Positions 44,161 through 52,733 are shown, counted from the first letter of the stretch. The stretch is DNA of 55,423 nt from an uncultured Chlamydiaceae bacterium (GCA_937884635.1 CALGBW010000056.1:1-55423), one strand, 5' to 3'. Notes: generated by a model not told the origin, from the letters alone. Translations and numbers: made by a program.

Positions 44161-44172
44161 AATATTAAGAGG

Positions 44173-44201
44173 TTGTATTTTTTGTTGGTTAAAGATACAA
44201 T
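44173..44201 (+). promoter_or_regulatory. Candidate promoter before tRNA-Leu
   Basis: TTGTAT and TACAAT are separated by 17 bases, facing the tRNA gene about 60 bases downstream. The same stretch also forms an inverted repeat (GAGGTTGTAT with ATACAATCTC, one G-T pair), so it may instead be the end of the CT504-like transcript; no T-run follows. Confidence 0.4.
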
Positions 44202-44260
44202 CTCCGTTCCTCTCTAAAGGGGGAATCTAATTCTCAAATTCTTAACAACGCGAGTTGTTT

Positions 44261-44343
44261 GCTCAGATGGTGGAATGGTAGACACTAGGGACTTAAAATC
44301 CCTTGGGCGTTAGCCCGTGCAAGTTCGAGTCTTGTTCTGAGCA
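44261..44343 (+). tRNA. tRNA-Leu (UAA anticodon)
   Basis: Acceptor GCTCAGA pairs with TCTGAGC, followed by discriminator A. The anticodon stem AGGGA/TCCCT encloses CTTAAAA, giving anticodon TAA (codon UUA). A long variable arm (GGGC/GCCC) and the GTTCGAGTC T-loop confirm a class II tRNA. CCA is not encoded. Confidence 0.96.
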
Positions 44344-44490
44344 TTTTCTTTTTTTCTCCTAATAGATTTAAGTAGAACGCATTCTTCCTGTTAAGGAAGG
44401 GGTGGGGCTTCTTTAGCCAATATTGTTGTGGAATAACTTGTTTTCTGTGGTATAGGAAAGTTGTAACTAAGCAATACCAGGAGTGTTCTC

Positions 44491-45015
44491 TTGAGGTGGC
44501 TTTTCTCTTTAATTAAGCTACGTCTATTCTCGCGATCTTGCAAATCATCAATCGTTTCCGATAATTATTCCCTTTATTCTCGTTCCATGCTTGTACTGTT
44601 ATGTCGATGGAAAGACATAGAACTAGCAGAATGGGAACAAACCTGTTCTGTTTTGAAAAACATTTGTAGTGAAATGGGGACAGAACTCCTTTCATTCTTA
44701 CACAATGAAGATGCTGCAGAGTCTGATACAACTGTTAATGGGCTGGATTCCGTACGTCCTTTGCGAAAGATTCTTGCCAATGCTCCTGTATTGGAGAGCC
44801 AGCAAATAGAACAGCTGCAATTAGAAAATGACTGGTTACAACAACGTTTGGATGAAAAGTCTAAAGAAGCGAGTAGTCAAATCCATCTTATAGAAGAGTT
44901 ACGGCAGGATTTGTTAGAAAGATCGCAACAAATGGAAATCAAAGAAGACCATATACTTTGTTGTGAGCGCAAGATTAGGGATTTAGAAGAACAATTAGCA
45001 GCGTGTTCTTCTTAA
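44491..45015 (+). CDS. Coiled-coil hypothetical protein (CT503-like)
   Basis: Unknown function; conserved position before ruvC. Start is TTG with AGGAG 7 bases upstream. The 174-residue protein has a hydrophobic and Cys-containing first half (LLCRWKDIELAEWEQTCSVL) and a predicted coiled coil from about residue 105 to the end, rich in Gln, Glu and Leu heptads (EQLQLENDWLQQRLDEKS). No signal peptide is evident. It could be a scaffold or a secretion chaperone, but nothing in the sequence decides this. Confidence 0.72.
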   Translation: MRWLFSLIKLRLFSRSCKSSIVSDNYSLYSRSMLVLLCRWKDIELAEWEQTCSVLKNICSEMGTELLSFLHNEDAAESDTTVNGLDSVRPLRKILANAPVLESQQIEQLQLENDWLQQRLDEKSKEASSQIHLIEELRQDLLERSQQMEIKEDHILCCERKIRDLEEQLAACSS

Positions 45016-45106
45016 TGTCCATATGAGAGCATTCTAAGTGGTTTAAACAGATAGATTATGCTATGGTATCCCACTTGATAGTCTTACAGGCGGATAAGAA
45101 GCATTT

Positions 45107-45607
45107 ATGGCTGAGCTCATTATGGGGATTGATCCTGGCACCATTGTTTGTGGTTATGCTTTAGTCATTGTAGAGCATCGTTATCAAATGCGTGCGCATA
45201 GTTATGGCGCTATTAGATTACCTGCAAAGCAGCGACTTACTTTTCGTTATAAGCAACTGTTTCTTACCATCTCAGATATCTTAGAAAAAGAACGCCCTGA
45301 TGCAGTAATTGTAGAGACGCAGTATGTGCAAAAAAATCCTCAAAGTACAATAAAACTAGGAATGGCAAAAGGAGTGACGTTGCTGGCAGCGACCTTACAG
45401 GAGATTCCTGTTTTTGAGTACACGCCAAATGTTGCAAAGCGTTCTGTTGTTGGTAAGGGGAATGCGAGTAAGCAGCAGGTACAAACTATGGTGAGTAAGA
45501 TTTTTAACCTGCCAGATATCCTTAATCCAAAAAATGAGGATATTGCTGATGCCTTTGCTTTGGCTGTTTGCCATGCCCATGCATTTAATCCTGAGGCCAT
45601 TGTGTAG
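45107..45607 (+). CDS. ruvC: Holliday junction resolvase RuvC
   Basis: Homodimeric endonuclease resolving Holliday junctions formed in recombination repair. The catalytic acids are visible: Asp in MGIDPGT (residue 8), Glu in VIVETQYV near residue 68, and Asp pair in NEDIADAFALAVCHAH near 143-146. 166 residues. It is followed 2 bases later by ruvA, so resolution and branch-migration parts are made together; ruvB is not here. Confidence 0.95.
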   Translation: MAELIMGIDPGTIVCGYALVIVEHRYQMRAHSYGAIRLPAKQRLTFRYKQLFLTISDILEKERPDAVIVETQYVQKNPQSTIKLGMAKGVTLLAATLQEIPVFEYTPNVAKRSVVGKGNASKQQVQTMVSKIFNLPDILNPKNEDIADAFALAVCHAHAFNPEAIV

Positions 45608-45609
45608 TT

Positions 45610-46218
45610 ATGTATGATTATCTAAAAGGAGAGCTCACTTATCTTACTTCCCATAGTCTAGTAGTGGAATGTAGTGGAGTAGGTTATAGTGTATTGGTTC
45701 CAGAGCGATGGTTACAGGAGTTATCTGGGCGTTTATATGAAGAGATTGTCGTATATACCCATGCTGTTTTACGAGAGACTGAGCATTTACTTTTTGGTTT
45801 TCACTCTCGAGAAGAAAGAGAATGCTTTAGGACGTTAATCTCTTTCTCAGGCATTGGACCAAAAATTGCTGTTGCAATTCTCAACACGTTTTCTTTATCA
45901 CATTTATCTGTTATTGCCCAGAATGGGGATGTAGATGCTATATCATGTGTTCCTGGGATTGGGAAAAAAACAGCAGAGAAACTTATGGTGGATTTAAAGC
46001 AGAAGCTACCCACTTTGTTAATTCCTAGCAGCTGTGGAGATAGGCCATTATTTTCAAAAAGAGTTTCTAAGTCACTACGTGCAGATGAGGGAATAAAGGC
46101 ACTAGTATCGTTAGGATTTGCTAAAGGTACAGCAGAAAGAGTGGTTATGGAAGCCGTACAAGAATGTCCTGAAGCTACCTTAGAACAAATTCTCCCTTTA
46201 GCTTTGAAGAAAATATAG
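45610..46218 (+). CDS. ruvA: Holliday junction DNA helicase RuvA
   Basis: Tetrameric junction-recognition subunit that loads RuvB. Domain I (OB fold) opens with MYDYLKGELTYLT; the tandem helix-hairpin-helix of domain II contains SGIGPKIAVAIL and PGIGKKTAEKLMVDL; domain III begins near residue 150 after a Ser/Cys-containing linker and has ALVSLGFAKGTAERVV for RuvB contact. 202 residues. Confidence 0.95.
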   Translation: MYDYLKGELTYLTSHSLVVECSGVGYSVLVPERWLQELSGRLYEEIVVYTHAVLRETEHLLFGFHSREERECFRTLISFSGIGPKIAVAILNTFSLSHLSVIAQNGDVDAISCVPGIGKKTAEKLMVDLKQKLPTLLIPSSCGDRPLFSKRVSKSLRADEGIKALVSLGFAKGTAERVVMEAVQECPEATLEQILPLALKKI

Positions 46219-46251
46219 TACAAGGGCCAGGTTGTAATAGAAAGCAGTTCC

Positions 46252-46271
46252 CCCACTACCGAAGCAGTGGG
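46252..46271. terminator. Hairpin between convergent ruvA and ndk
   Basis: CCCACT pairs with AGTGGG around an 8-base loop, midway between the two stop codons. It could serve transcripts from both sides, though neither side has a long T-run. Confidence 0.5.
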
Positions 46272-46287
46272 AGCTCAAAGGATGTGC

Positions 46288-46713
46288 TTAACAAGCAGAG
46301 TTGACAATTTCTGTTTTTCCAAAGAAATAAGCGATTTCTATGGAAGCGTTTTCTAGACTGTCAGATCCATGTACAGCATTAATTCCAATGGATTCACCAA
46401 ATTGAGCGCGGATGGTTCCTTCTGCTGCTTCACTTGGATTAGTAGCCCCCATTAATTCTCGGTTACGTTTTACAGCGTTCTCTCCTTCAAGAACCATAAC
46501 AACAGCAGGGCCTGATACCATAAAATCTACAAGCTCTTGGAAAAAGGGACGAGATTTATGTACAGCGTAGAAACCTTCAGCAGCCTTAGCAGATAAGTGG
46601 ACCATTTTCATAGCAGCGATACGTAAACCTGCTTTTTCAAAAATAGCGATGATCTCTCCGATATGCGCTTTGCTTACAGAGTCAGGTTTGATAATAGATA
46701 ATGTTTGTTCCAT
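46288..46713 (-). CDS. ndk: Nucleoside diphosphate kinase
   Basis: Transfers the gamma phosphate between nucleotides through a phospho-His. EQTLSIIKPDSV at the start and the active-site NAVHGSDSLENA near residue 115 are clear. 141 residues. It works on the nucleotide pool supplied by Npt2. The minus-strand ATG has TAGGAG 5 bases upstream and a promoter further up, so it is a monocistronic unit. Confidence 0.96.
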   Translation of the reverse strand: MEQTLSIIKPDSVSKAHIGEIIAIFEKAGLRIAAMKMVHLSAKAAEGFYAVHKSRPFFQELVDFMVSGPAVVMVLEGENAVKRNRELMGATNPSEAAEGTIRAQFGESIGINAVHGSDSLENASIEIAYFFGKTEIVNSAC

Positions 46714-46737
46714 TTATACTCCTAAAATAAGAATATT

Positions 46738-46766
46738 ATTTTATTATTTTGTACGTTCTTCGTTAA
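46738..46766 (-). promoter_or_regulatory. Candidate sigma66 promoter for ndk
   Basis: On the minus strand TTAACG and TAAAAT are separated by 17 bases, giving a leader of about 20 bases before the ndk ATG. The rest of the gap up to lplA (to 47102) holds no reading frame I believe in. Confidence 0.55.
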
Positions 46767-47102
46767 GAATGCTTTAAGGCAAATGGACTAATACTAAGTG
46801 GGGCCTTAATATTTCGTGGCGATTTGCAGAATTAAGCTTATCGAGGGATCATTTCCCCTATATTATTTCCATATATGACCCATTTTGCTGAGACCACTCT
46901 CAGGATGTGTTTGTCTACTTGCAAAACAAATGCATGTGAAAAGCCTGTATTATTATGCACTTTTTAGTTTGTCTTCAATCTCATAGAAGAGAGAAGAGGT
47001 CTATCTTGATGTGAGTTCTTATTTTTCTGTGGCAAATTTTTTATTTTGTAAATCGTTGTGGAGATAACACGGCATTGGAAGTCGCAACCCGGAGCAGGAT
47101 AG

Positions 47103-47798
47103 TTAGTGTAGTAAGACGGAAGACGTTCTATGAGGTTGCTGCAATAAAGGGGGTAAGTTTGATAAAGGCCACTCCTCCCATTGGAAGATTTGCTCAGCAG
47201 ATAGTTTTATTTTCTCAACGAAATCTTCCTTAGAAGCAAAGTAGGGGTGAATAGTGGTAAGAAAATCTTGATGGGAACGTCGGGCACGATAAGCTGGTTG
47301 TTTTTCTGGAATAGGAAGATAACGGGATAGTTTTTCTATGCTCATATCCCATAAAAAAGTTGTGTGATGTACCCAACGATTTCTTTGAATATACTGAGCA
47401 TTCCCTCCTATTTTCTTCTCACCAAGAGTATAGTCCTGTTCTCGAATAGCGAAGCTAGAAGGGAAAATAGGTGCATATATCTTATGAGACCAGGGGAGGG
47501 GCATAGAAGATGAATTAATGATCCAGGAAACTAGGAGGCTATCTTCATCTAAGTAAACAGTTCCGCCACCACTAAAGCGTCTAATAGTAGGTATGAGATC
47601 ATCTTTTAAGGCTTGTAAATATAGATCTTTGTTTGGATCTCTAGAGATACCCAAAACAGCGGCTGGCATTGTTTGTGTATTGATGATACAAAAATTACGC
47701 GTAGAACAACGTAAGAGGCACTCTTCTATGAGTAGTTGTTCTAGAATAGGCATGCCATTTAAATTTAAGAGCACGCAACTATGCTGGAACAGAGACAT
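47103..47798 (-). CDS. lplA: Lipoate-protein ligase A family protein
   Basis: Attaches lipoate to lipoyl domains of 2-oxoacid dehydrogenases, probably using host lipoate. The family core is seen in PTIRRFSGGGTVYLDEDSLLVSW near residue 70 and GEKKIGGNAQYIQRNRWVHHTTFLWDM near residue 125 with the catalytic Lys region. 231 residues is short for LplA (about 330), lacking the C-terminal accessory domain. Chlamydiae carry two such genes; this corresponds to the second (CT499). It overlaps the mnmG end by 20 bases. Confidence 0.85.
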   Translation of the reverse strand: MSLFQHSCVLLNLNGMPILEQLLIEECLLRCSTRNFCIINTQTMPAAVLGISRDPNKDLYLQALKDDLIPTIRRFSGGGTVYLDEDSLLVSWIINSSSMPLPWSHKIYAPIFPSSFAIREQDYTLGEKKIGGNAQYIQRNRWVHHTTFLWDMSIEKLSRYLPIPEKQPAYRARRSHQDFLTTIHPYFASKEDFVEKIKLSAEQIFQWEEWPLSNLPPLLQQPHRTSSVLLH

Positions 47799-49620
47799 AC
47801 TTTTTCAGGGCAATGATAAGAACTTGAATATCTGCGACAGAAATACCAGAGATTCTAGAAGCAGAGCCAACTGTACGAGGAGTGAATTTAGTTAATTTTT
47901 CCCTGGCTTCTAGGCTAAGAGCTGAAATTTGATGATAGTCAATATCTTGCGGAATAGGAGTATGCTCTGATTTAGCAAGACTATGAATAAGAGCACGTTG
48001 TCTTTCTATATACCCTGCATATTTGATCTCCATTTCTAAGGAGGCTTCTACAATAGGGCCTAAATCTTTAACATCTTCTGGAAAAGTTTCTTTAAGAACT
48101 GTATAAGAGACCTCTGGACGGCACAGAACCTTAGCCAACGAGACAATAGAAGAGCCATACTTGCGGAAAGTTTTGTTTAGTCGCACAGTTTCCTCTTCTA
48201 GGAGGCGTTTTTGCTCCTCAAACATGGCATAACGTTCCTTAGGTAATAATCCAAGGTCATAACCCAAATGAGCTAACCGTAAACCTGCGTTATCTTGTCT
48301 GAGAAGTAGTCTATGTTCAGCTCGACCGGTGAACATACGATATGGTTCATCTAATACTTGTGTAGTCAAATCATCTAACATGACCCCAATATAGGATTCT
48401 TGTCGCGAAGGAATAAATGGTGCGCGACCCAAAACTTTATTTACCGCATTGACCCCAGCAACTAATCCTTGCGCAGCGGCTTCTTCATATCCCGTAGTAC
48501 CGTTAATCTGGCCACAAAGGAAAAGCCCGTCAATTAATTTTGTTTCCAGTGTAGGGGAAATAACATTGCCGTGTATGTAATCATACTCGATGGCATAGGC
48601 TGGTCGTGTGATTACAGCTTGCTCCAATCCTACGACAGAGTGAATCATCGCATACTGTACATCAAATGGCATCGAAGTGGATAAGCCATTAATGTAAACT
48701 TCCTGCGTATTGAGCCCTTCGGGTTCAATGAAAATATGATGACGCTCTTTATCCGCGAATTTAACAATCTTGTCTTCTATGGAAGGACAATATCTGGGGC
48801 CAGTGCCTTCAATCAATCCACCATACATAGCAGACCTCAGAAGATTGTCTTCTATCAGATATTTTGTTTTTTCAGTTGTATGAGTGATATAGCAAGAAAC
48901 TTGCGGTAATTTCGGATGAAATGGTTCATTACGATGAACAAAACCTACATTTTCATCACCAGGTTGTTCTTCCATAACAGAAAAATTAATGGAAGAAGCT
49001 AGTAACCGCGGAGGGGTGCCTGTTTTCAGTCTACCAATAGGGAAACCGAGTTGTTTTAGGCTAGCAGATAAGCCCTCTGCTGAGGGGTCGCCTAATCGGC
49101 CTCCGGAAAAATTTCGATCCCCAATATGGATCAAACCGCGCATAAACGTTCCGGAAGACAGGACCAGGGTTCTCCCTAAGTAAGAGATACCCTCCTTGGT
49201 TGTAACTCCCAAGACTTTCTGTTCTTTCTCCAATATAGCTTCAACGGTTCCTTGCATGATATGCAATCTAGGAACAGATTCAAGCAAACGTTTCATATTG
49301 ATATGATACATTTGCTTGTCTACTTGAGCTCTAGGAGCACGAACAGCAGGCCCTTTCGTCTGATTCAGAATCCGAAATTGGATACCCGATTGATCAGTAA
49401 TTTCAGCCATAATGCCGCCCAGGGCGTCGATTTCTCGGACCATATGTCCTTTACCGATTCCGCCAACAGCAGGATTACAACTAAGTTTAGCGATGGTATC
49501 AAGATTCGCCGTCAACAGGAGAACTGTTGCACCCATCTTCGACGCGCAGTAAGCAGCCTCGCACCCAGCGTGCCCAGCCCCTACTACAATAACATCATAA
49601 CTAACCGGGTATGTCCACAT
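47779..49620 (-). CDS. mnmG: tRNA U34 5-carboxymethylaminomethyl synthase MnmG (GidA)
   Basis: FAD enzyme that with MnmE modifies wobble uridine 34. The dinucleotide-binding motif VVGAGHAGCEAAYCASKMG lies at residues 12-30, the second signature NPAVGGIGKGHMVREIDALGG near 50, and the GRLKTGTPPRL and GLFLCGQINGTTGYEEAAAQGLVAG motifs follow. The C-terminal helical MnmE-binding domain ends the 613-residue protein. Twelve bases upstream is a tiny ribosomal protein gene in the same direction. Confidence 0.95.
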   Translation of the reverse strand: MWTYPVSYDVIVVGAGHAGCEAAYCASKMGATVLLLTANLDTIAKLSCNPAVGGIGKGHMVREIDALGGIMAEITDQSGIQFRILNQTKGPAVRAPRAQVDKQMYHINMKRLLESVPRLHIMQGTVEAILEKEQKVLGVTTKEGISYLGRTLVLSSGTFMRGLIHIGDRNFSGGRLGDPSAEGLSASLKQLGFPIGRLKTGTPPRLLASSINFSVMEEQPGDENVGFVHRNEPFHPKLPQVSCYITHTTEKTKYLIEDNLLRSAMYGGLIEGTGPRYCPSIEDKIVKFADKERHHIFIEPEGLNTQEVYINGLSTSMPFDVQYAMIHSVVGLEQAVITRPAYAIEYDYIHGNVISPTLETKLIDGLFLCGQINGTTGYEEAAAQGLVAGVNAVNKVLGRAPFIPSRQESYIGVMLDDLTTQVLDEPYRMFTGRAEHRLLLRQDNAGLRLAHLGYDLGLLPKERYAMFEEQKRLLEEETVRLNKTFRKYGSSIVSLAKVLCRPEVSYTVLKETFPEDVKDLGPIVEASLEMEIKYAGYIERQRALIHSLAKSEHTPIPQDIDYHQISALSLEAREKLTKFTPRTVGSASRISGISVADIQVLIIALKKYVSVPA

Positions 49621-49632
49621 AGAGCCAACTAA

Positions 49633-49722
49633 TTATCTATTTTTATGACGGTCTCTTCGTCTTCTTTTTTTCCGCTTATGTTTAGCGATTTTGAGTCTTC
49701 GCTTTTTCTTTACAGATGACAT
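49633..49722 (-). CDS. Small basic ribosomal protein, bS22/mS38 (AURKAIP1/COX24) family
   Basis: A 29-residue, very basic protein, MSSVKKKRRLKIAKHKRK followed by KRRRRDRHKNR. The pattern Ser-Val-x-Lys-Lys-Arg-Arg-x-Lys-x-x-Lys-His-Lys-Arg-Lys-Lys-Arg-Arg-Arg-Arg-x-Arg is that of the AURKAIP1/COX24 domain, which forms mitochondrial mS38 and mycobacterial bS22, small proteins of the ribosomal small subunit. GAAGAG lies 4 bases before the ATG. It stops 12 bases before mnmG, so both may share an mRNA. It is easily missed by gene finders because of its size. Ribosome association in Chlamydia is inference from the family. Confidence 0.75.
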   Translation of the reverse strand: MSSVKKKRRLKIAKHKRKKRRRRDRHKNR

Positions 49723-50055
49723 AGTCTCTTCGTACTTTCGGGCTTTAGCCCATTCTTGCTTTCAATAAATTCTTACATAAAATCCGATTTATCCTCGGCC
49801 TTTTGTTGATAAAGACGTAATTTCTCTCGGATTCTTTTGAGAACATGCTACAAAAAGCCCGATTTTTATAGAACACGAAGATTCTGGAAAGAACTCAGAG
49901 TAAGTAGCAAAGAACCCATAGAAATAGATAGAAAAGCTTGCTACCTAATGTCCAAAACAGTAGACTGTGGCTTCCTCGAGTGCCTTTTGAGAATATCAAT
50001 GGATGCTGAAGGTGCTCTGGAGCAAGCAAGAGCTATTAAGCTCACTTCACTCTGC
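49723..50055. other. Gap between bS22-like gene and tRNA-Ser
   Basis: No supported gene. A plus-strand frame of 85 codons at its right side runs into the tRNA and has no ribosome site or family likeness. Promoters for the minus-strand mnmG block and for the tRNA should lie here, but no pair of boxes stands out. Confidence 0.35.
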
Positions 50056-50143
50056 GGAAAGATGACTGAGTGGTCGAAAGTACGTCCCTGCTAAGGACGC
50101 GTACCCCTAAAGGGTACCGAGGGTTCGAATCCCTCTCTTTCCG
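50056..50143 (+). tRNA. tRNA-Ser (GCU anticodon)
   Basis: Acceptor GGAAAGA pairs with TCTTTCC, followed by discriminator G. The anticodon loop CTGCTAA gives anticodon GCT (codons AGU/AGC). The long variable arm (GTACCC/GGGTAC) and the GGTTCGAATCC T arm confirm tRNA-Ser. CCA is not encoded. Confidence 0.97.
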
Positions 50144-50701
50144 GTTTCTTATCTTCTTTTGGTATTCCCTGTAACGTTTGTTGGTGAACCTATCGATCTG
50201 TCGGGATTTCGGGATTGGGGTGTTCAGTCTAAGTAGATACAAGATTTCAGGTTCTTTGAAACCTGTCCATCTGTATACTTCCTGTAAGACCGTCTATAAC
50301 TACAAGCTCTATGAAGAAGAGTTAAAAAACTCTTTGTGCGTAAACCTAGGTAAATAAAGAGAACAGGGAGGGAAGGACTTACAAACAGTATGAAAAGATA
50401 TTATTAACGGTACTGTAGTCCATAGGATTAATAAGTTCTTTCCAGCAAACAAAAAAATAACTTGTATATAGTGAACTTGTCTCTAAAAGAAAAAGAATGA
50501 GCATGCCACATGTGGTTTTGTTCATGATCAAGATCTTTTAGCTACAAATAATATGCTTCGGTAGGGCATTGCCGAATTGGAGAGTGGTAATAAGACTACG
50601 CGTCTAAGGTGACGTAGTAACCGCGTTTGTATCCAAGGAGCCCATGATTTTAGTTGTGGGAGTATGTTGATAGTGGTTGGTAGTTCAATAAACACGCTTG
50701 C
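50144..50701 (+). other. Long structured gap upstream of dnaB
   Basis: No gene recognised over 558 bases. Several inverted repeats are present: CAGGTT/AACCTG (50248-50265), AAGAGTT/AACTCTT (50317-50334), the palindrome CCACATGTGG followed by TTTTG (50506-50519, possibly a weak terminator) and ACTACG/CGTAGT (50595-50618). They could belong to the tRNA-Ser 3' end, a small RNA, or a structured dnaB leader. Confidence 0.4.
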
Positions 50702-52117
50702 ATGGTTATGACGACTCTGAAATCTCCCGTTTCTAATAAAGCTATTTCTTTACCAAATTCAAAAGAAGCCGAAATGATTGTCCTGGGAAGCATGCTGACC
50801 GGAATTAATGCATTAAATGTTGCTGCTGGTCAGTTACAGGAGAATGACTTCTACTATTTAGAACATAGAATAATTTTTCGTGTTTTACAGGAAGCTTTCA
50901 AACAAGATCGACCTATTGACATTTACTTAACGGGAGAGGAGTTAAAGCGGCAGAATCAGCTGCAAGTGGTTGGGGGTGCGCAATACCTCATGAACTTGGC
51001 TAATTTTGCTGGAACTGCAGCTTATATAGAGGAATATATTCAGGTTATTGTTTCTAAGTCTGTTTTAAGAAAAATGATACAGGCGGCGAAGGAAATAGAG
51101 AAACATGCTGTAGAGGAACCTAAAGATGTAGCGGGTGCTTTGGATGAAGCGCAAAATACTTTATTCAAAATTAGTCAGACAACTACGCGCTCGCCTTATA
51201 CCTTAGTGGCTGATAAGTTGCGGGGAATGTCCTCTCTGCAAGATAAGCCCTTCCTGATCCAGTTGCAAGAAAAACAAGAACTTTTCCTGCAGCATGGAGA
51301 AGATATGCCACTTCTCTCTGGGATTCCTACCCACTTTATTGATTTAGACCGCATGATTAATGGGTTTTCTCGTTCAAATCTTATGATTCTTGCAGCCCGA
51401 CCCGCGATGGGGAAAACAGCTCTTGCACTGAATATTGCGGAAAATATGTGCTTTCAAAATAAAGTGCCTATAGGGATCTTCTCTTTAGAGATGACTGTAG
51501 ATCAGCTTATACACCGGATAATTTGTTCTCGTTCTGAAGTAGAGTCCAGAAAAATTAATATAGGAGATATTTCTGGTCAGGACTTTCAAAAAATTGTATC
51601 TGTTGTTAAAGAGATGCAGGAGCACACGCTGCTCATAGATGACCAACCGGGGTTGCGCGTGACAGATCTTAGAGCTAGAGCTCGTCGTATGAAGGAAAGT
51701 TACGATATTCAATTTTTGATTATTGATTATTTGCAGCTACTTTCAGGCCCTTCCGGGGGAAGAGGAGAGGAGAGCCGTCAGGCTGAGATTGCTGAGATTT
51801 CTCGTATGTTGAAGACGTTGGCTAGAGAGCTAGATATTCCCATACTTTGTTTATCTCAATTGTCTCGTAAAGTAGAGGATAGGGCTAACCATCGTCCTAT
51901 GATGAGTGATTTAAGAGAAAGTGGCAGTATTGAGCAAGACTCTGACTTGGTTATGTTTTTGTTAAGAAGAGAATATTATGATCCTAACGATAAACCTGGT
52001 ACAGCTGAGCTAATTGTTGCTAAGAATCGTCATGGAGCAATTGGGTCTGTTCCTCTAGTTTTCGAGAAGGATTTAGCTAGATTCCGGAATTATGCGAGTT
52101 TTGAGTTCGCTGGTTAG
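50702..52117 (+). CDS. dnaB: Replicative DNA helicase DnaB
   Basis: Hexameric 5'-3' helicase unwinding DNA ahead of the polymerase. The N-terminal domain covers residues about 15-120 (AEMIVLGSMLTG start); the RecA-like domain has Walker A AARPAMGKTALALN near residue 236, Walker B LIIDYLQLLSG near 340 and the arginine-finger region near RESGSIEQDSDLVMFLLRREYYDP. 471 residues. No intein is present. A second ATG two codons in would give MTTLKS, as in C. trachomatis. Confidence 0.96.
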   Translation: MVMTTLKSPVSNKAISLPNSKEAEMIVLGSMLTGINALNVAAGQLQENDFYYLEHRIIFRVLQEAFKQDRPIDIYLTGEELKRQNQLQVVGGAQYLMNLANFAGTAAYIEEYIQVIVSKSVLRKMIQAAKEIEKHAVEEPKDVAGALDEAQNTLFKISQTTTRSPYTLVADKLRGMSSLQDKPFLIQLQEKQELFLQHGEDMPLLSGIPTHFIDLDRMINGFSRSNLMILAARPAMGKTALALNIAENMCFQNKVPIGIFSLEMTVDQLIHRIICSRSEVESRKINIGDISGQDFQKIVSVVKEMQEHTLLIDDQPGLRVTDLRARARRMKESYDIQFLIIDYLQLLSGPSGGRGEESRQAEIAEISRMLKTLARELDIPILCLSQLSRKVEDRANHRPMMSDLRESGSIEQDSDLVMFLLRREYYDPNDKPGTAELIVAKNRHGAIGSVPLVFEKDLARFRNYASFEFAG

Positions 52118-52150
52118 GTTCTCTTTAGGGAGACAGGGGAAACTCTCTTC

Positions 52151-52179
52151 TTGCTTGTAGACCCTGCATGGTTTATAAT
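52151..52179 (+). promoter_or_regulatory. Promoter for pgsA
   Basis: TTGCTT and TATAAT are separated by 17 bases. Transcription should begin near 52186, which excludes the more upstream GTG at 52182 as the pgsA start and supports the ATG at 52227. Confidence 0.6.
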
Positions 52180-52226
52180 ATGTGTCCTATATTTTTGACC
52201 CTAGGAAGGGATTGCTTAGCCAAGTC

Positions 52227-52733
52227 ATGAGATCATTGTGTACCATTCTTTCTCTATCACGGATATGGTTGGCAGTTGCTTTTTGCCAGGAGAGAATCTT
52301 GTTGCGGTTGCTGATTATCTGTGGAGCTATGATTAGCGACGTTTTGGATGGCTATCTGGCCCGGAGGTATAGGGTAGCCAGTCGATTTGGTTCTATGATA
52401 GACCCCTTAACTGACAAGATCTTTATTTTTGTTTGTGTAGGGGCTTTGTTTTGGGAAGGAGCTTTACCTTCCTCTCATCTTTTATTTATCTTATCTCGAG
52501 ACATTTTCCTGCTTTTATTTGCAATTTACCTGTCCTTTGTAAAGGGGTGGGAGGGTTACGATTGCAGGGCCTTGTTGTTCGGGAAAATCTTTACGATTAT
52601 TCAATTTGTTATTCTGCTAGCGGTGACGTTGGGGGTTAGTATTCCGACGTCAGGGTTAGTCCCTTTAATTGCCTTGAGTGTTTGTTACTTCTTCGAAAGG
52701 GTTGTAGATTACAAGAAACAGTGTTTGGGATAG
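52227..52733 (+). CDS. pgsA: CDP-diacylglycerol-glycerol-3-phosphate phosphatidyltransferase
   Basis: Membrane enzyme for phosphatidylglycerol synthesis, using glycerol-3-phosphate (made by GpsA). The CDP-alcohol phosphatidyltransferase motif is complete: SDVLDGYLARRYRVASRF followed by GSMIDPLTDK, with the pattern DxxDGxxAR-x8-GxxxDxxxD. Five or so hydrophobic helices fill the 168 residues. The ATG giving MRSLCTIL was chosen from the promoter position and normal family length; a GTG 45 bases earlier is in frame. Confidence 0.9.
   Translation: MRSLCTILSLSRIWLAVAFCQERILLRLLIICGAMISDVLDGYLARRYRVASRFGSMIDPLTDKIFIFVCVGALFWEGALPSSHLLFILSRDIFLLLFAIYLSFVKGWEGYDCRALLFGKIFTIIQFVILLAVTLGVSIPTSGLVPLIALSVCYFFERVVDYKKQCLG

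Noticed and set aside
49837..50094. 85-codon plus-strand frame running into tRNA-Ser
   Set aside because: Its end lies inside the tRNA and it has no ribosome site or homology that I can see.
50042..50242. 66-codon minus-strand frame overlapping tRNA-Ser, containing RDSNPRYPLGVRVLS
   Set aside because: This is the well-known false protein obtained by translating the antisense of a tRNA-Ser gene.
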